A stretch of 64,000 nucleotides of DNA, taken from contig OY970069.1 in assembly GCA_963705325.1 (NCBI GenBank), forward strand, positions 1,302,001 through 1,366,000. Reading direction: 5' to 3'. The translations under genes were made by a program, and so were the position numbers. This document shows positions 1 through 8,780 of the stretch, piece after piece; positions within the stretch are counted from its first letter, which is position 1; every line of letters begins with the position of its first letter. Under the pieces are notes generated by a model that made no database searches, was not told the origin of the DNA, and was given only the letters and a program-made list of their open reading frames with translations. Origin of the DNA: DATARH01 sp963705325 (GTDB lineage Bacteria; Pseudomonadota; Alphaproteobacteria; ATCC43930; CGMCC-115725).

Positions 1-24
1 TACTGCCAGCCCCACGAGGCGCAT
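1..24 (-). CDS. 5' end of an unidentified gene leaving the window (partial)
   Basis: Read on the minus strand, an ATG at 24 is preceded at a good distance by CTGGAG and opens a frame MRLVGLAV that runs off the left edge of the window. The hydrophobic beginning after one Arg could be the start of a signal peptide. Only eight codons are visible, so no function can be given. It would be divergent from the thiamine operon, with about 100 bases between it and the riboswitch. The imperfect palindrome GACCAA-AA-TTGGTC at 38-51 lies in its upstream region. Confidence 0.35.
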
Positions 25-125
25 CGCGCTCCAGAAGACCAAAATTGGTCGCCTCCTTACACATGCCACCGCGGGGCGTGAAGAAAACCCTTGCATCGAC
101 CCGGGGCCAGTCCAAAAATCGGCAT

Positions 126-228
126 GAGGCTGGGGTGCTGCCCGGCGCGCGGGATGGTCCGCGAGCGGTAGGGCGGCTGAGAACAGACCCACTGAACCTG
201 GCCGGGCCAGTCCCGGTGGAGGGAGTCC
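126..228 (+). promoter_or_regulatory. TPP riboswitch (THI element)
   Basis: The stretch carries the conserved THI-box blocks in order: GGGGTGCT near 132, GGCTGAGA near 174, then ACCC-CTGAACCTG (187-200) and a 3' block GGTGGAGGGAG (215-225). This is the thiamine pyrophosphate aptamer. It lies directly before thiO-thiS-thiG, the usual target. The purine-rich 3' strand (GGAGGGAG, 218-225) is also the only good Shine-Dalgarno sequence for the operon, so ligand-stabilised closure of helix P1 would plausibly hide the ribosome site. That mechanism is inference; the motif match is seen directly. Confidence 0.9.
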
Positions 229-270
229 GTCATCGACACTGCAAACACAATTTCCGCTCGACCGAACACC

Positions 271-1407
271 GTGGTCGTCGGTGCCGGCGTCATCGGGTTG
301 GGCATCGCTTGGCGGCTGGCGCAGGCGGGGTGCCGCGTCGCCGTCTACGACAAGGGCGAGGCCGGCCGCGGCGCTAGCTGGGCCGCGGCTGGCATGCTGG
401 CGGCGGCGATCGAGACTGAGCCCGGCGAGGAGCCGCTTTTGCCGCTGACTCTCGAGAGTCAGCGCATGTGGCCCGAATTTGCCCGCGAGCTGGAGGCGGC
501 GAGCGGGATTTCGGTCGAATACCGTGGCGAGGGGACGCTTAACGTGGCGCTCAATCGCGACGACGCTGCGAGCCTGCGTCATTCCTACGAGTTCCAGAAG
601 GGACTGGGGCTCGATCTCGAATGGCTGAACGCCGCCGAGGCGCGGCGGCTGGAGCCGCACCTCAAGCCCGGCATCGCCGGAGCGGTGCTGAGCCGCAACG
701 ACCATCAGGTCGAGAACCGTTCGCTTGCCCGCGGCCTCGTCGCGGCCTGCCGCGGCGCTGGAGTCGAGCTCCATGAACACTGCGCGGTCAGGGAGGTCGT
801 GCTCGCGGGTGGGCGGGCGGTTGGGGTGGAGACCGAACGGGGCCGCGCCGATGCCGATGTCGTCGTGCTCGCCGCCGGGGCCTGGTCGCGCGAGATCGGC
901 GGCATTCCCGAGCCGCATTTGCCGCCGGTGCGGCCGATCAAGGGCCAGATGTTGGCGCTGCAAATGGACAAGGCCTCGCCGCTCCTTCGCCATGTGCTGT
1001 GGCTGCCGCGCGCCTATCTCGCGCCGCGGCTCGATGGCCGGCTGGTGATCGGCGCCACCGTCGAGGAACGGGGTTTCGACAGCAGCCTCACCGCCGGTGG
1101 CGTGCTGGCCCTGCTTGAGGGCGCCTGGCGTGCGATCCCGACGATCGAGGAACTCCCGATCGCCGAGATGTGGGTCGGGTTCCGGCCGGGCTCGCGCGAC
1201 GACGCGCCGATGCTGGGGCCGAGTGGCATCGATGGGCTGGTGATCGCGACTGGGCATCATCGCAACGGCATCCTTTTGACCCCGGTCAGCGCCGCCGTCG
1301 TCAGCGGCTACATCCTCTCTGGCCGGTTGCCGGAGATGGCGCGGCCGTTCGACCCACAGCGCTTCGGTCGGGCGCGCGCCGGCGCTGTCGCGGAGGCGGC
1401 GAAATGA
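271..1407 (+). CDS. thiO: Glycine oxidase ThiO
   Basis: FAD-dependent D-amino-acid-oxidase family protein. ThiO oxidises glycine to iminoglycine (dehydroglycine), which ThiG uses to build the thiazole ring. The N-terminus has the dinucleotide-binding motif VVGAGVIGLG and the C-terminus the family motif TGHHRNGILLTP. Length (378 residues) is normal. The GTG at 271 is the first canonical start, but it falls inside the first beta strand and has no ribosome-binding site. The open frame extends back without ATG, GTG or TTG to an ATC at 232, six bases after GGAGGGAG. The true N-terminus may therefore be about 13 residues longer. The stop overlaps the thiS start (ATGA), indicating translational coupling. 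Confidence 0.9.
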   Translation: MVVGAGVIGLGIAWRLAQAGCRVAVYDKGEAGRGASWAAAGMLAAAIETEPGEEPLLPLTLESQRMWPEFARELEAASGISVEYRGEGTLNVALNRDDAASLRHSYEFQKGLGLDLEWLNAAEARRLEPHLKPGIAGAVLSRNDHQVENRSLARGLVAACRGAGVELHEHCAVREVVLAGGRAVGVETERGRADADVVVLAAGAWSREIGGIPEPHLPPVRPIKGQMLALQMDKASPLLRHVLWLPRAYLAPRLDGRLVIGATVEERGFDSSLTAGGVLALLEGAWRAIPTIEELPIAEMWVGFRPGSRDDAPMLGPSGIDGLVIATGHHRNGILLTPVSAAVVSGYILSGRLPEMARPFDPQRFGRARAGAVAEAAK

Positions 1408-1610
1408 CCCGGCTTAAAATCAACGGCATCGACGAGGAAGTGGCCGCGACGACCATCGCGCAACTGCTCGCGGTGCGCGGCATCGACCCCGGCGCCAAGT
1501 TTCTCGCCGTCGCAGTCAACGGCGCCGTGGTGCGGCGCGCGAGCTGGAACGACGCGCCGTTGAAAGCCGGCGACGCGGTCGAGATCGTGCGCCCATTGCA
1601 GGGCGGCTGA
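1404..1610 (+). CDS. thiS: Sulfur carrier protein ThiS
   Basis: A 68-residue ubiquitin-fold protein with the obligatory C-terminal Gly-Gly (ending PLQGG). ThiF adenylates this tail, it is converted to a thiocarboxylate, and it donates sulfur to ThiG. The ATG overlaps the thiO stop by four bases and thiG follows 22 bases later. The motif FLAVAVNGAVV and the 'L..GD.VEIVRPLQGG' ending are typical of the family. The gene is easily missed because the longer ORF upstream in the same frame is only read-through inside thiO. Neither thiF nor thiC is in the window. Confidence 0.93.
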   Translation: MTRLKINGIDEEVAATTIAQLLAVRGIDPGAKFLAVAVNGAVVRRASWNDAPLKAGDAVEIVRPLQGG

Positions 1611-1632
1611 GGTTTTCGGTTAGGATAGTTGC

Positions 1633-2406
1633 ATGACAAGCGACCCGTTTCTGATCGCCGGCACCGCGCTGAAGTCGCGGCTGTTTATTGGCACCGCCGG
1701 ATACCCGAACCAGCAGGTGATGCTTGACTCGCTCGAGGCGAGTGGGGCCGAGCTGGTCACGATGTCGATCCGACGCATCAGCCTCGACGGCTATAGCGGC
1801 AGCCTCGTCGATGTGCTGACCCCGCGTTGCCGGCTTCTGCCGAACACCTCGGGCTGCGTCACCGCTCGCGATGCGATCCTCACCGCCGAGTTGGCGCGCG
1901 AGGCGCTCGACACCAACTGGGTCAAGCTCGAGCTGATCGGCGACCGCGAGACACTTTATCCCGATGTCGAACAATTGGTGCCGGCCGCTGACGAGTTGGT
2001 GCGCAAGGGGTTTGTCGTACTGCCCTATTGCAACGACGATCCGGTCACCTGTCAGAAACTCGCCGATGTCGGTTGCGCCGCGGTGATGCCGCTTGGCTCG
2101 CTGATCGGCTCCGGGCGCGGCCTCGCCAACCCCGCGGCGATCGAGCTGATCTGCACGAGGAGCCCGGTGCCGGTGGTGCTGGACGCCGGGATCGGCACCG
2201 CGTCCGATGCGGCGCTCGCGATGGAACTCGGCTGTGACGCGGTGCTGGTCAACACCGCGATCGCCAAGTCGCACGATCCGGTGCGCATGGCGGCGGCGAT
2301 GAAGGCGGGTGTTGAGGGCGGCAGGCTCGCCCGGGTTGCCGGGCGTATCCCGAAACGCAGCATGGCCGAGCCGTCGAGCCCTCAGCTGGGCCTCGTCGGG
2401 ACCTAG
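1633..2406 (+). CDS. thiG: Thiazole synthase ThiG
   Basis: ThiG is a TIM-barrel enzyme that condenses 1-deoxy-D-xylulose 5-phosphate, ThiS-thiocarboxylate and dehydroglycine into the thiazole phosphate. The 257-residue length is normal. Family motifs are visible: LPNTSGC, the active-site lysine region WVKLELIGD, AVMPLGSLIGSG and VLDAGIGTASDAA. It is the third gene of the riboswitch-controlled operon, so it should be repressed by thiamine pyrophosphate. thiE does not follow it, unlike many related operons, so the kinase and coupling steps must be encoded elsewhere. Confidence 0.96.
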   Translation: MTSDPFLIAGTALKSRLFIGTAGYPNQQVMLDSLEASGAELVTMSIRRISLDGYSGSLVDVLTPRCRLLPNTSGCVTARDAILTAELAREALDTNWVKLELIGDRETLYPDVEQLVPAADELVRKGFVVLPYCNDDPVTCQKLADVGCAAVMPLGSLIGSGRGLANPAAIELICTRSPVPVVLDAGIGTASDAALAMELGCDAVLVNTAIAKSHDPVRMAAAMKAGVEGGRLARVAGRIPKRSMAEPSSPQLGLVGT

Positions 2407-2451
2407 CAGAGCCAGCGAGATCGGCGAGACTTCGGCCGCCCCCGGCGCCTC

Positions 2452-3264
2452 ATGCTCTTTTTTCTGCCGCTCTACGACGACAATCCGACTGGTCGGTTGC
2501 CGTATGTCACCTATGGGCTGATCGGGCTCTGTGCCGTTGTCTTCTTGTGGCAGCTCGGCCAGGACGACGACGCGGTTGCGACGGCCTATGGGATGATCCC
2601 CGCGGTGCTGTTCGGCTCGGCTCGGCTCGCGCCCGATATCGCGGTGATCCCGGCATGGATGACGGTCTTCACCAGCATGTTCCTGCACGGGGGCTGGCTG
2701 CATCTCGGCGGCAACATGCTGTTTTTGTGGATCTTTGGAAACAATATCGAGGACGTGCTGGGGCACGCCCGCTACCTCTTGCTCTACCTGGTGAGCGGCG
2801 TTGTCGCGGCGCTGTGCCAAGCGCTGCCCGATACTGCGTCGACCGTGCCGATGATCGGCGCGTCGGGCGCGATCGCCGGGGTGCTAGGCGCTTATCTCCT
2901 TCTTTACCCGTTCGCCAAAGTGCATGTGCTGATTTGGATCATCATCTTCGTGCGCATCATCGCGGTACCGGCGTGGATTCTGCTGGGCATTTGGTTCGGC
3001 CTCCAGCTCCTCGACGGGTTGTTGAGCGATCCCGGTGATTCCGGGGTGGCGTTCTGGGCGCATGTCGGGGGCTTCGTCAGCGGCGTGGCGCTGCTCGTTC
3101 TGCTACGCCCGCCCGGCACGACCCTGCTGCAGCCGCCCAGATCTCCAAGTTTCGCCGCGACGGCGCCGCGCTATTTTAGCGGGCGCGATACCTTTCACAG
3201 CGCCGGTTCAGACGCGGATGCGGGGAAATACCGGCCGCGCGGGCCGTGGGATACGCTCGGTTAA
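2452..3264 (+). CDS. Rhomboid family intramembrane serine protease
   Basis: A 270-residue polytopic membrane protein of the GlpG/rhomboid family, which cleaves transmembrane substrates within the bilayer. The catalytic serine is in MIGASGAIAGVLGAY (GxSG), and the partner histidine is in the later helix as FWAHVGGFVSG. The loop-1 segment before TM2 has FLHGGWLHLGGNMLFLWIFG, the usual H-x-x-x-N region. The C-terminal 50 residues are hydrophilic. It starts 45 bases after thiG, so it may be transcribed with the thiamine genes, but no functional link is evident. Substrate unknown. Confidence 0.9.
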   Translation: MLFFLPLYDDNPTGRLPYVTYGLIGLCAVVFLWQLGQDDDAVATAYGMIPAVLFGSARLAPDIAVIPAWMTVFTSMFLHGGWLHLGGNMLFLWIFGNNIEDVLGHARYLLLYLVSGVVAALCQALPDTASTVPMIGASGAIAGVLGAYLLLYPFAKVHVLIWIIIFVRIIAVPAWILLGIWFGLQLLDGLLSDPGDSGVAFWAHVGGFVSGVALLVLLRPPGTTLLQPPRSPSFAATAPRYFSGRDTFHSAGSDADAGKYRPRGPWDTLG

Positions 3265-3286
3265 AGCACGATCGACGGAGATCAGG

Positions 3287-3838
3287 TTAAAGCAAGACGT
3301 GGACGATTTCCTGGTAGGGGCGGGCATCGACGAAATGACGCTCGCGCGTCGCCCGGTCGATGTAGAGGAACACCTGGGTCACGAACACCATATTGACGGT
3401 TACGCCATCCGGCGAGAGCGGCGCAAACAGCACCTTGGTGTGACGTTCGGGCTCGTGGCGCCCCGGCGGGAAGAACAAGCATTCGGAGTAGAGCGGCCGA
3501 CGTTCGCGCACGCACTCGTCATATAGACCCAGCACATGACCGGCATAGTCGGGCCCGGGTAGTACTTCGTCGAGAAACCGGCCGGTAGCGTTCATCCCGT
3601 GAGCGCGTGTGTTCTCGGTGCCAATGAGTCTATAGCGGTAGCGACCGTCCTCGTGCCGCTCAACCAGCATGACATCGGGCAGCAGCTTGGGGATCTCGAT
3701 CGGGTCGATATCGACGCGGCTCGGCATTGCCCGGCCCGAGGCCTTGCGGCGCCAGTAAAGGTAGACTTGCTCCAGCCGCGGATCGGTGAAGGGCAGGGAG
3801 CAATCCGGATCCGGGGGGCTAATGCTCGCCGCGCTCAT
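3287..3838 (-). CDS. PAS domain-containing protein (PAS_5 type)
   Basis: A 183-residue soluble protein resembling the small alphaproteobacterial single-domain PAS family (PF07310). Matching segments are YWRRKASGRAMPSR, LLPDVMLVE, RYRYRLIGT and the later hydrophobic strand VNMVFVTQVF. No kinase, cyclase or DNA-binding domain is attached, so it probably senses or binds a partner; the ligand is unknown. I start it at the ATG at 3838 because GGAGGT lies eight bases upstream; a longer frame to 4009 lacks such support. It is divergent from the PBP1A gene across about 180 bases that must hold both promoters. Confidence 0.85.
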   Translation of the reverse strand: MSAASISPPDPDCSLPFTDPRLEQVYLYWRRKASGRAMPSRVDIDPIEIPKLLPDVMLVERHEDGRYRYRLIGTENTRAHGMNATGRFLDEVLPGPDYAGHVLGLYDECVRERRPLYSECLFFPPGRHEPERHTKVLFAPLSPDGVTVNMVFVTQVFLYIDRATRERHFVDARPYQEIVHVLL

Positions 3839-4020
3839 GGCGCACCTCCAGGTGCCCAAACTGAGGGCTTCCCACGCCGTGCTGAGTACCGCCACAAGGT
3901 AAATATTTTGTTGAGATCGAGCGGGAATGAACCAAAACCATCGCTGTTTGCCGATTGGCGAGGCAGGCGGGCGAAATGCCCCATGGCGCCACCAACCGGC
4001 GCATGGCATTGTTTAAACCT

Positions 4021-6663
4021 ATGAAAGGACTACTAAAATACCCGAACGGTGCCGCAGCGATGCGCGCGGCGACCGGGTTTTTGCGAGGCCTCGCACAACT
4101 GGTCTTCGTCGTCTTCATTCTCGTTGCGGTCTTCGTCGGTGGTGGACTTGCGCTCGCGATCGCCCATTTCAGTCGTGACCTGCCCGACCATCAGCAGCTG
4201 CTGACCTATGCGCCGGCAACCGGTAGCCGCGTCTATGCCGGCGACGGCACTTTCATTGCCGAATATTCGACCGAGCACCGCATCCTCACCCCGATTGACG
4301 ACATCCCGCCTCTGGTCGTGCATGCATTCCTCGCTGCCGAGGATCGAGAGTTCTTCAGCCATAACGGGGTCAACCCACTGTCGATACTGCGCGCGGCGCT
4401 CGCCGATATCGTTCGCTACAAGAACGGTCAGCGGCCGCTGGGCGCCTCGACCGTCACCCAGCAACTCGTGCGCCATTTCCTCTTGACCAACGAGCTCTCG
4501 GTCTCGCGCAAAATCAAGGAGGCGCTGCTCGCCTACCGGATCGAGAACCAGCTCAGCAAGAACCGCATTCTCGAAATCTACCTCAACGAAATCTACCTCG
4601 GGGCCGGCGCCTATGGCGTCGCCGCTGCGGCCGAAACCTATTTCGGCAAGACACTCGCCGAGCTCACCCCAGCCGAGGCGGCGTTTCTCGCCGCTTTGCC
4701 GAAGGCACCCAACAACTACAACCCGCAGCGCCATCCCGAGGCGGCCAGGGCGCGCCGCGACTGGGTGCTCGACAGCATGGCCGAACAGGGCTGGCTCACC
4801 CGGGCGGAGGCCGACAGCGCCAAGGCACAGCCACTGGACGCGCGCCCGCATGTCGAGTCCATCCCGACCGGCGCCGGTTATTTCGCCGAAGAGGTACGGC
4901 GCGAACTGGTCGAGCGTTTCGGCGAAAAGCTGGTCTATGAAGGCGGGCTCATCGTCCGCACCAGCTATGTGCCGGTGTATCAGGCGATGGCCGAAAATGC
5001 GTTTCGCAACGGGCTCATTGAATATGACCGCCGCCACGGCTGGCGCGGGCCGCTTGCCCATCTCGCCACACCGCAGGCGGCACAGGCCGTGCTTCACGGG
5101 ATGAGCGAGCCGACAGCGATGCCGAGCTGGCGCGTCGCGGCGGTGACCGCCATTGACAATGGCGGCGCGCAGATCCTGCTGAAGAGTGGCGTCGCCGGCC
5201 GTGTTCCTTTGACGGAGCTGCGCTGGGCGCGGCGGGCGATCGCCGATCAGCGGCTGGGTCCGGCGGTCTATCGTGCCCAGGACGTGCTGAGTCCCGGCGA
5301 CATCGTACTGGTCCAGCCGCTCAACACCGAAGCGTCAGCGACCAAACATGGACCCGGGTTGCTGCTTTACGGGCTGCGGCAAGTCCCGGACGTTGGCGGT
5401 GGGTTTGTGGCAATGGACCCGAAGACTGGTCGGGTGTTCGCCATCGTCGGCGGCTGGGACTACCAGCAGAGCCAGTTCGACCGCGCAGTACAGGCCAAAC
5501 GCCAGCCGGGCTCGGCAATCAAGCCGTTTGTCTACGTTACCGCGCTGCAAAACAATTTTACCCCGTCGAGCATCATCGAGGACGCGCCGATCGAACTCGA
5601 TCAGGGGCCCGGCATGCCGAAATGGAGCCCGGTCAACTACGAGGGCAGCTATGTCGGCCCGACGACCTTGCGCCAGGCGCTGGTGCATTCGCGCAACCTG
5701 GCCACAGCGCGGCTGGCGACGTTGATTGGCTTGCCGGCCATCGCCAAGACGGTCGAACGATTCGGCATCATGGACAAGATGCCGCTTTACTATTCGATGG
5801 CGCTTGGCGCCGGTGACACCACTGTGCTGCGGCTGACCACGGCCTACTCCATGCTCGATAATGGCGGGCACACCATCCTGCCCTCGCTTATCGACGTCGT
5901 GCAGGACCGCCACGGGCGTATTCTCTATCAGAAGGGCACACGCGCCTGCGTCACCTGCTATATCGTCGCGGGTACCCGCAACAAGACTGAACCCGAGCTC
6001 GGCTATATCCCGGTCGGCCCGCCCGATCCGTCGGTCATTTACCTCAAGAATGCACAATTCGCCGACCGCCCGATGCTCTACCGACCGACCAAGCCCGAGC
6101 CGATGGTCGATCCGATCGCCGATCATCAGATCGTCTCGATGATGGAGGGGGTGGTTCAGCAGGGTACCGGTATCAAGGTGTCGACGGTCGGCAAGCCACT
6201 CGCCGGCAAGACCGGCACAACCAGCGACTGGAACGATGCGTGGTTCGTCGGGTTTTCTCCGGATATCGCGGCGGGCGGCTATGTCGGATTCGACCAGCCG
6301 CGCACCTTGGGCGACGGCGAAACCGGCGGCAATGTCGCGGCGCCGATCTTTCGCGATTTCATGGCCGACGCGCTCCGGGATGCGCCGGCCGTGCCATTCC
6401 CCGAGGCGCCCGGCGCCGACATGGTGCTGGTCAACTCGATCAGCGGCCAGCCGACCACATCTGGCGATAAGGATGCGATCCTCGAAGCCTTCCGCCCGGG
6501 CACGGGGCCCAGAACGGGACAAGATAGCGATCAGATCGCGGCTGACCCAACGGCCGATTCGAATGACGGCAATCCAGTGACGGACGGCCTCTCGCCCTTG
6601 CCGGTTGGCACGGTCGTTCCGCCGCCGCGAACGGTGATGACCGGCACCGGCGGACTATACTAG
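4021..6663 (+). CDS. mrcA: Penicillin-binding protein 1A, bifunctional peptidoglycan synthase
   Basis: Class A PBP that polymerises and cross-links peptidoglycan at the inner membrane. Order: cytoplasmic start and one transmembrane segment (about residues 20-45); glycosyltransferase domain with the catalytic Glu in AAEDREFFSHNGVNP (about E107) and STVTQQLVRHF; an OB-like insert; then the transpeptidase with SxxK in GSAIKPF (S498), SxN in HSRNLAT and KTGT in LAGKTGTTSDWND (about 730). The C-terminal 80 residues are Asp/Pro-rich and probably disordered. The start is uncertain: in-frame ATGs at 3976, 4003 and 4021 and a TTG at 3955 all lack a strong Shine-Dalgarno. Its TAG shares the palindrome CTAG with the stop of the convergent DUF1499 gene. 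Confidence 0.95.
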   Translation: MKGLLKYPNGAAAMRAATGFLRGLAQLVFVVFILVAVFVGGGLALAIAHFSRDLPDHQQLLTYAPATGSRVYAGDGTFIAEYSTEHRILTPIDDIPPLVVHAFLAAEDREFFSHNGVNPLSILRAALADIVRYKNGQRPLGASTVTQQLVRHFLLTNELSVSRKIKEALLAYRIENQLSKNRILEIYLNEIYLGAGAYGVAAAAETYFGKTLAELTPAEAAFLAALPKAPNNYNPQRHPEAARARRDWVLDSMAEQGWLTRAEADSAKAQPLDARPHVESIPTGAGYFAEEVRRELVERFGEKLVYEGGLIVRTSYVPVYQAMAENAFRNGLIEYDRRHGWRGPLAHLATPQAAQAVLHGMSEPTAMPSWRVAAVTAIDNGGAQILLKSGVAGRVPLTELRWARRAIADQRLGPAVYRAQDVLSPGDIVLVQPLNTEASATKHGPGLLLYGLRQVPDVGGGFVAMDPKTGRVFAIVGGWDYQQSQFDRAVQAKRQPGSAIKPFVYVTALQNNFTPSSIIEDAPIELDQGPGMPKWSPVNYEGSYVGPTTLRQALVHSRNLATARLATLIGLPAIAKTVERFGIMDKMPLYYSMALGAGDTTVLRLTTAYSMLDNGGHTILPSLIDVVQDRHGRILYQKGTRACVTCYIVAGTRNKTEPELGYIPVGPPDPSVIYLKNAQFADRPMLYRPTKPEPMVDPIADHQIVSMMEGVVQQGTGIKVSTVGKPLAGKTGTTSDWNDAWFVGFSPDIAAGGYVGFDQPRTLGDGETGGNVAAPIFRDFMADALRDAPAVPFPEAPGADMVLVNSISGQPTTSGDKDAILEAFRPGTGPRTGQDSDQIAADPTADSNDGNPVTDGLSPLPVGTVVPPPRTVMTGTGGLY

Positions 6664-7160
6664 CCGGCGATCCGTGCCACTCGATCCAGCCAGCGCAGTA
6701 CACGCCTCCGGTTGGTGCCGAAATCGCCGCGCCCGTAGCGCGCCCGGCTATAGATCGCGACGCTCGACCGGTCGGGCGCTAGGGCGACGAACTCGACGGT
6801 GACGATGTCGGGGAAACGTAAGAGCGGCGTGTGCTGGATAAAGACGATCCGCTGCGCAGCCGGCTGGTCCTCCACCTGGACGACGCCGCGCTCGCTCGCG
6901 ATCACCTGGGCCCAGTCCTTGGCGAGGCGATCGACCGGCAGCGCGAAGACCGGGCTCTCGGCCGCGGTCGCCGCGCAATAGCCGGGCGGGCAGGCGAGGA
7001 AGGCGTTGCCAGGGATCGGATCGCGCAGATCCGATAGGGCGACGCGCTCGCCGGGACGCAGCGCGTCCTCGGCGGCGCGGCCCATGTAGAGACGCAGCGC
7101 CAGACAGAGGGCGGCGACCGCTAGTGCGACGGAGAGCAGTCCTGTGACCATCCGGCGCAA
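6660..7160 (-). CDS. DUF1499 domain-containing membrane-anchored protein
   Basis: A 166-residue protein with one N-terminal hydrophobic segment (about residues 5-27) and a soluble domain resembling DUF1499. Supporting features are the CPPGYC motif and the closing block YSRARYGRGDFGTNRRRVLRWL, with an RVLRW-like end typical of the family. Function is unknown; members are usually envelope-associated. It follows the flavin oxidoreductase gene by only five bases on the same strand, so the two are probably one transcript. The start is either TTG at 7160 or ATG at 7151. Its stop codon overlaps that of PBP1A tail to tail. Confidence 0.75.
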   Translation of the reverse strand: MRRMVTGLLSVALAVAALCLALRLYMGRAAEDALRPGERVALSDLRDPIPGNAFLACPPGYCAATAAESPVFALPVDRLAKDWAQVIASERGVVQVEDQPAAQRIVFIQHTPLLRFPDIVTVEFVALAPDRSSVAIYSRARYGRGDFGTNRRRVLRWLDRVARIAG

Positions 7161-7165
7161 TCGTC

Positions 7166-8182
7166 TCAGCCCCGCGGCGGCGCCAGCCCAAACGCTTCGG
7201 CGAGCAGCGCGTAAGAGCGTTTGCGCGCTTCGTAGTCGTGGGTGATGGTCAGCACCACGACTTCGTCGACCCCATAGCCGGCAGCGAGAGCCTCCAGCCG
7301 CGGCTTCACCGTTTCGGGCGTGCCGACGATCTGGCGGCGGCGGTGGTAGTCGACCAGGCGGCGCTCCGCCTCGGTATAGGGATAGGCGAGCGCCTCCTCG
7401 GGGGGTGGAAACGGCATCGGATGGCCGGTGCGCTGGCGTAGCCGCGCCAGGTCGCGGCTGGCGGCGAGGTAATGGGCGCGCTCCTCGCTGTCGGCGCAGA
7501 TGACAAAGACGCCGATGCTCGCCTGCGGCGTGGCGAGCCTCGCCGACGGGCGGAACTGGGATTTATAGGCGGCCATGATCTCGGGCCCGCCCTCATCGGT
7601 GATGAAATACGCGAACGAGAAGGCGCGGCCGAAATAGGCGGCGAAGATCGCGCTCTGGTCGCTCGAACCGAGGATCCAGATTTCCGGCAGCGTTTCGCCG
7701 TCCGGGCTAAGCTGAATGCGCGAGAATGGGTGCTCGCTCGGGATCGTGTGTTCGAGATAGCCGATAAGATCGGCGATCTGGTTGGGGAAATGCTCGATGC
7801 CGAGCGCACCGGGCCCATGCGCCAGCGCTGCCGCGGTCAGCTGGTCGCTACCCGGCGCGCGGCCGATGCCGAGATCGATACGCCCGGGATAGAGCGTCTC
7901 CAGCATGCGGAACTGCTCGGCAACCTTGAGCGAGCTGTAATGTGACAGCATCACCCCGCCCGAGCCGACGCGGATGTGGCTGGTCTCGGCGGCGATGCGG
8001 GCGATCATGATCTCGGGCGCACTGCCAGCAAGCGCCGGGGTTGCGTGGTGCTCGGCCAGCCAATAGCGCCGGTAGCCGAGCGCCTCGCAATGACGTGCGA
8101 GCTCGATTGTCTCCATCAGCGCATCGCGCGGGGTCACGCCCTGCCGCACCGGCGATTGGTCGAGAACGCTGAGCGTTCGCAT
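7166..8182 (-). CDS. LLM class flavin-dependent oxidoreductase
   Basis: A 338-residue bacterial-luciferase-like monooxygenase of the single-component MsnO8/alkanal-type subgroup. Family signatures are LSVLDQSPV near the N-terminus, YWLAEHHATPALAGSAPEI, RVGSGGVMLSHYSS (flavin phosphate region), DLGIGRAPG and WILGSSDQSA. These enzymes use reduced FMN and O2; the substrate cannot be inferred. It is the first gene of a two-gene minus-strand unit with the DUF1499 gene and is divergent from cyanase, separated by 67 bases. Confidence 0.9.
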   Translation of the reverse strand: MRTLSVLDQSPVRQGVTPRDALMETIELARHCEALGYRRYWLAEHHATPALAGSAPEIMIARIAAETSHIRVGSGGVMLSHYSSLKVAEQFRMLETLYPGRIDLGIGRAPGSDQLTAAALAHGPGALGIEHFPNQIADLIGYLEHTIPSEHPFSRIQLSPDGETLPEIWILGSSDQSAIFAAYFGRAFSFAYFITDEGGPEIMAAYKSQFRPSARLATPQASIGVFVICADSEERAHYLAASRDLARLRQRTGHPMPFPPPEEALAYPYTEAERRLVDYHRRRQIVGTPETVKPRLEALAAGYGVDEVVVLTITHDYEARKRSYALLAEAFGLAPPRG

Positions 8183-8249
8183 GCGCCAAGCTTAGCCGAT
8201 TGGCATGGCGGTTGCGGAGCATTCCTTGTTGAAGAACAGGGAGGTTCTC

Positions 8250-8696
8250 ATGCGACGGACCGAAGTCACCGAAAAGATCCTCACCGCCAAGCGGCTCAAG
8301 AAACTGAGCTGGAAAACGATCTGCGCCGAGATCGGCGGCGGTTCGCCGGTCTATCTGACCGCGGCGCTGCTGGGCGAGATGAAGCTGCATCCGGAGCAGG
8401 CAGAGCGCGCCGCTAAACTGTTCGGCCTCGGCGAGGAAGAAACGCTGCTGCTGCAGGAGGTGCCCTATCGCGGCGGCCTGCCGACGGCGATCCCGACCGA
8501 CCCGCTGATCTACCGTTTCTACGAGATCATGCAGGTATGGGGGCCGAGCATCAAAGAACTCATCCAGGAGGAATTCGGCGACGGCATCATGAGCGCGATC
8601 GATTTCGACCTCTCGGTCGAGCGCCAGTCCGATCCGAAGGGTGACCGCGTCAAGGTGACCATGAGCGGCAAGTTCCTCAATTACAAGGAATACTGA
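8250..8696 (+). CDS. cynS: Cyanate hydratase (cyanase)
   Basis: Decomposes cyanate with bicarbonate to ammonia and CO2 as a homodecamer. The 148-residue protein has the N-terminal helix-turn-helix-like dimer domain (KKLSWKTICAEIGGGSPVY) and the C-terminal catalytic domain with the Arg, Glu and Ser triad in YRFYEIMQVWGPSIKELI and GDGIMSAIDF. It ends in the conserved GKFLNYKEY. The ATG at 8250 is chosen because GGGAGG lies just upstream. There is no cynR, cynT or cyanate transporter next to it; an aquaporin gene follows in the same direction. Confidence 0.97.
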   Translation: MRRTEVTEKILTAKRLKKLSWKTICAEIGGGSPVYLTAALLGEMKLHPEQAERAAKLFGLGEEETLLLQEVPYRGGLPTAIPTDPLIYRFYEIMQVWGPSIKELIQEEFGDGIMSAIDFDLSVERQSDPKGDRVKVTMSGKFLNYKEY

Positions 8697-8737
8697 GACC
8701 CTTTTCCCGTTGTCGGCGGGTAAGATGCGTTTAATGG

Positions 8738-8761
8738 CGGCGCCGTATTCAACCGGCGCCG
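8738..8761 (+). other. Hairpin between cynS and aqpZ
   Basis: CGGCGCC (8738-8744) and GGCGCCG (8755-8761) form a perfect 7-bp stem with a 10-base loop, 20 bases before the aqpZ start. There is no T-run after it, so it is not a classical terminator. It could protect or separate the cynS and aqpZ parts of a transcript. Confidence 0.3.
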
Positions 8762-8780
8762 GACCGACGAGGGGGAACCG

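Noticed and set aside
38..51. GACCAA-AA-TTGGTC as a rho-independent terminator
   Set aside because: The stem has only six pairs with a 2-base centre and no T-run, and it lies upstream of a gene start on the minus strand; an operator is more plausible, but evidence is too thin for a feature.
1516..2820. A 434-codon reverse open frame
   Set aside because: Antisense to thiS, thiG and the rhomboid gene; no domain, composition typical of GC-driven shadow frames.
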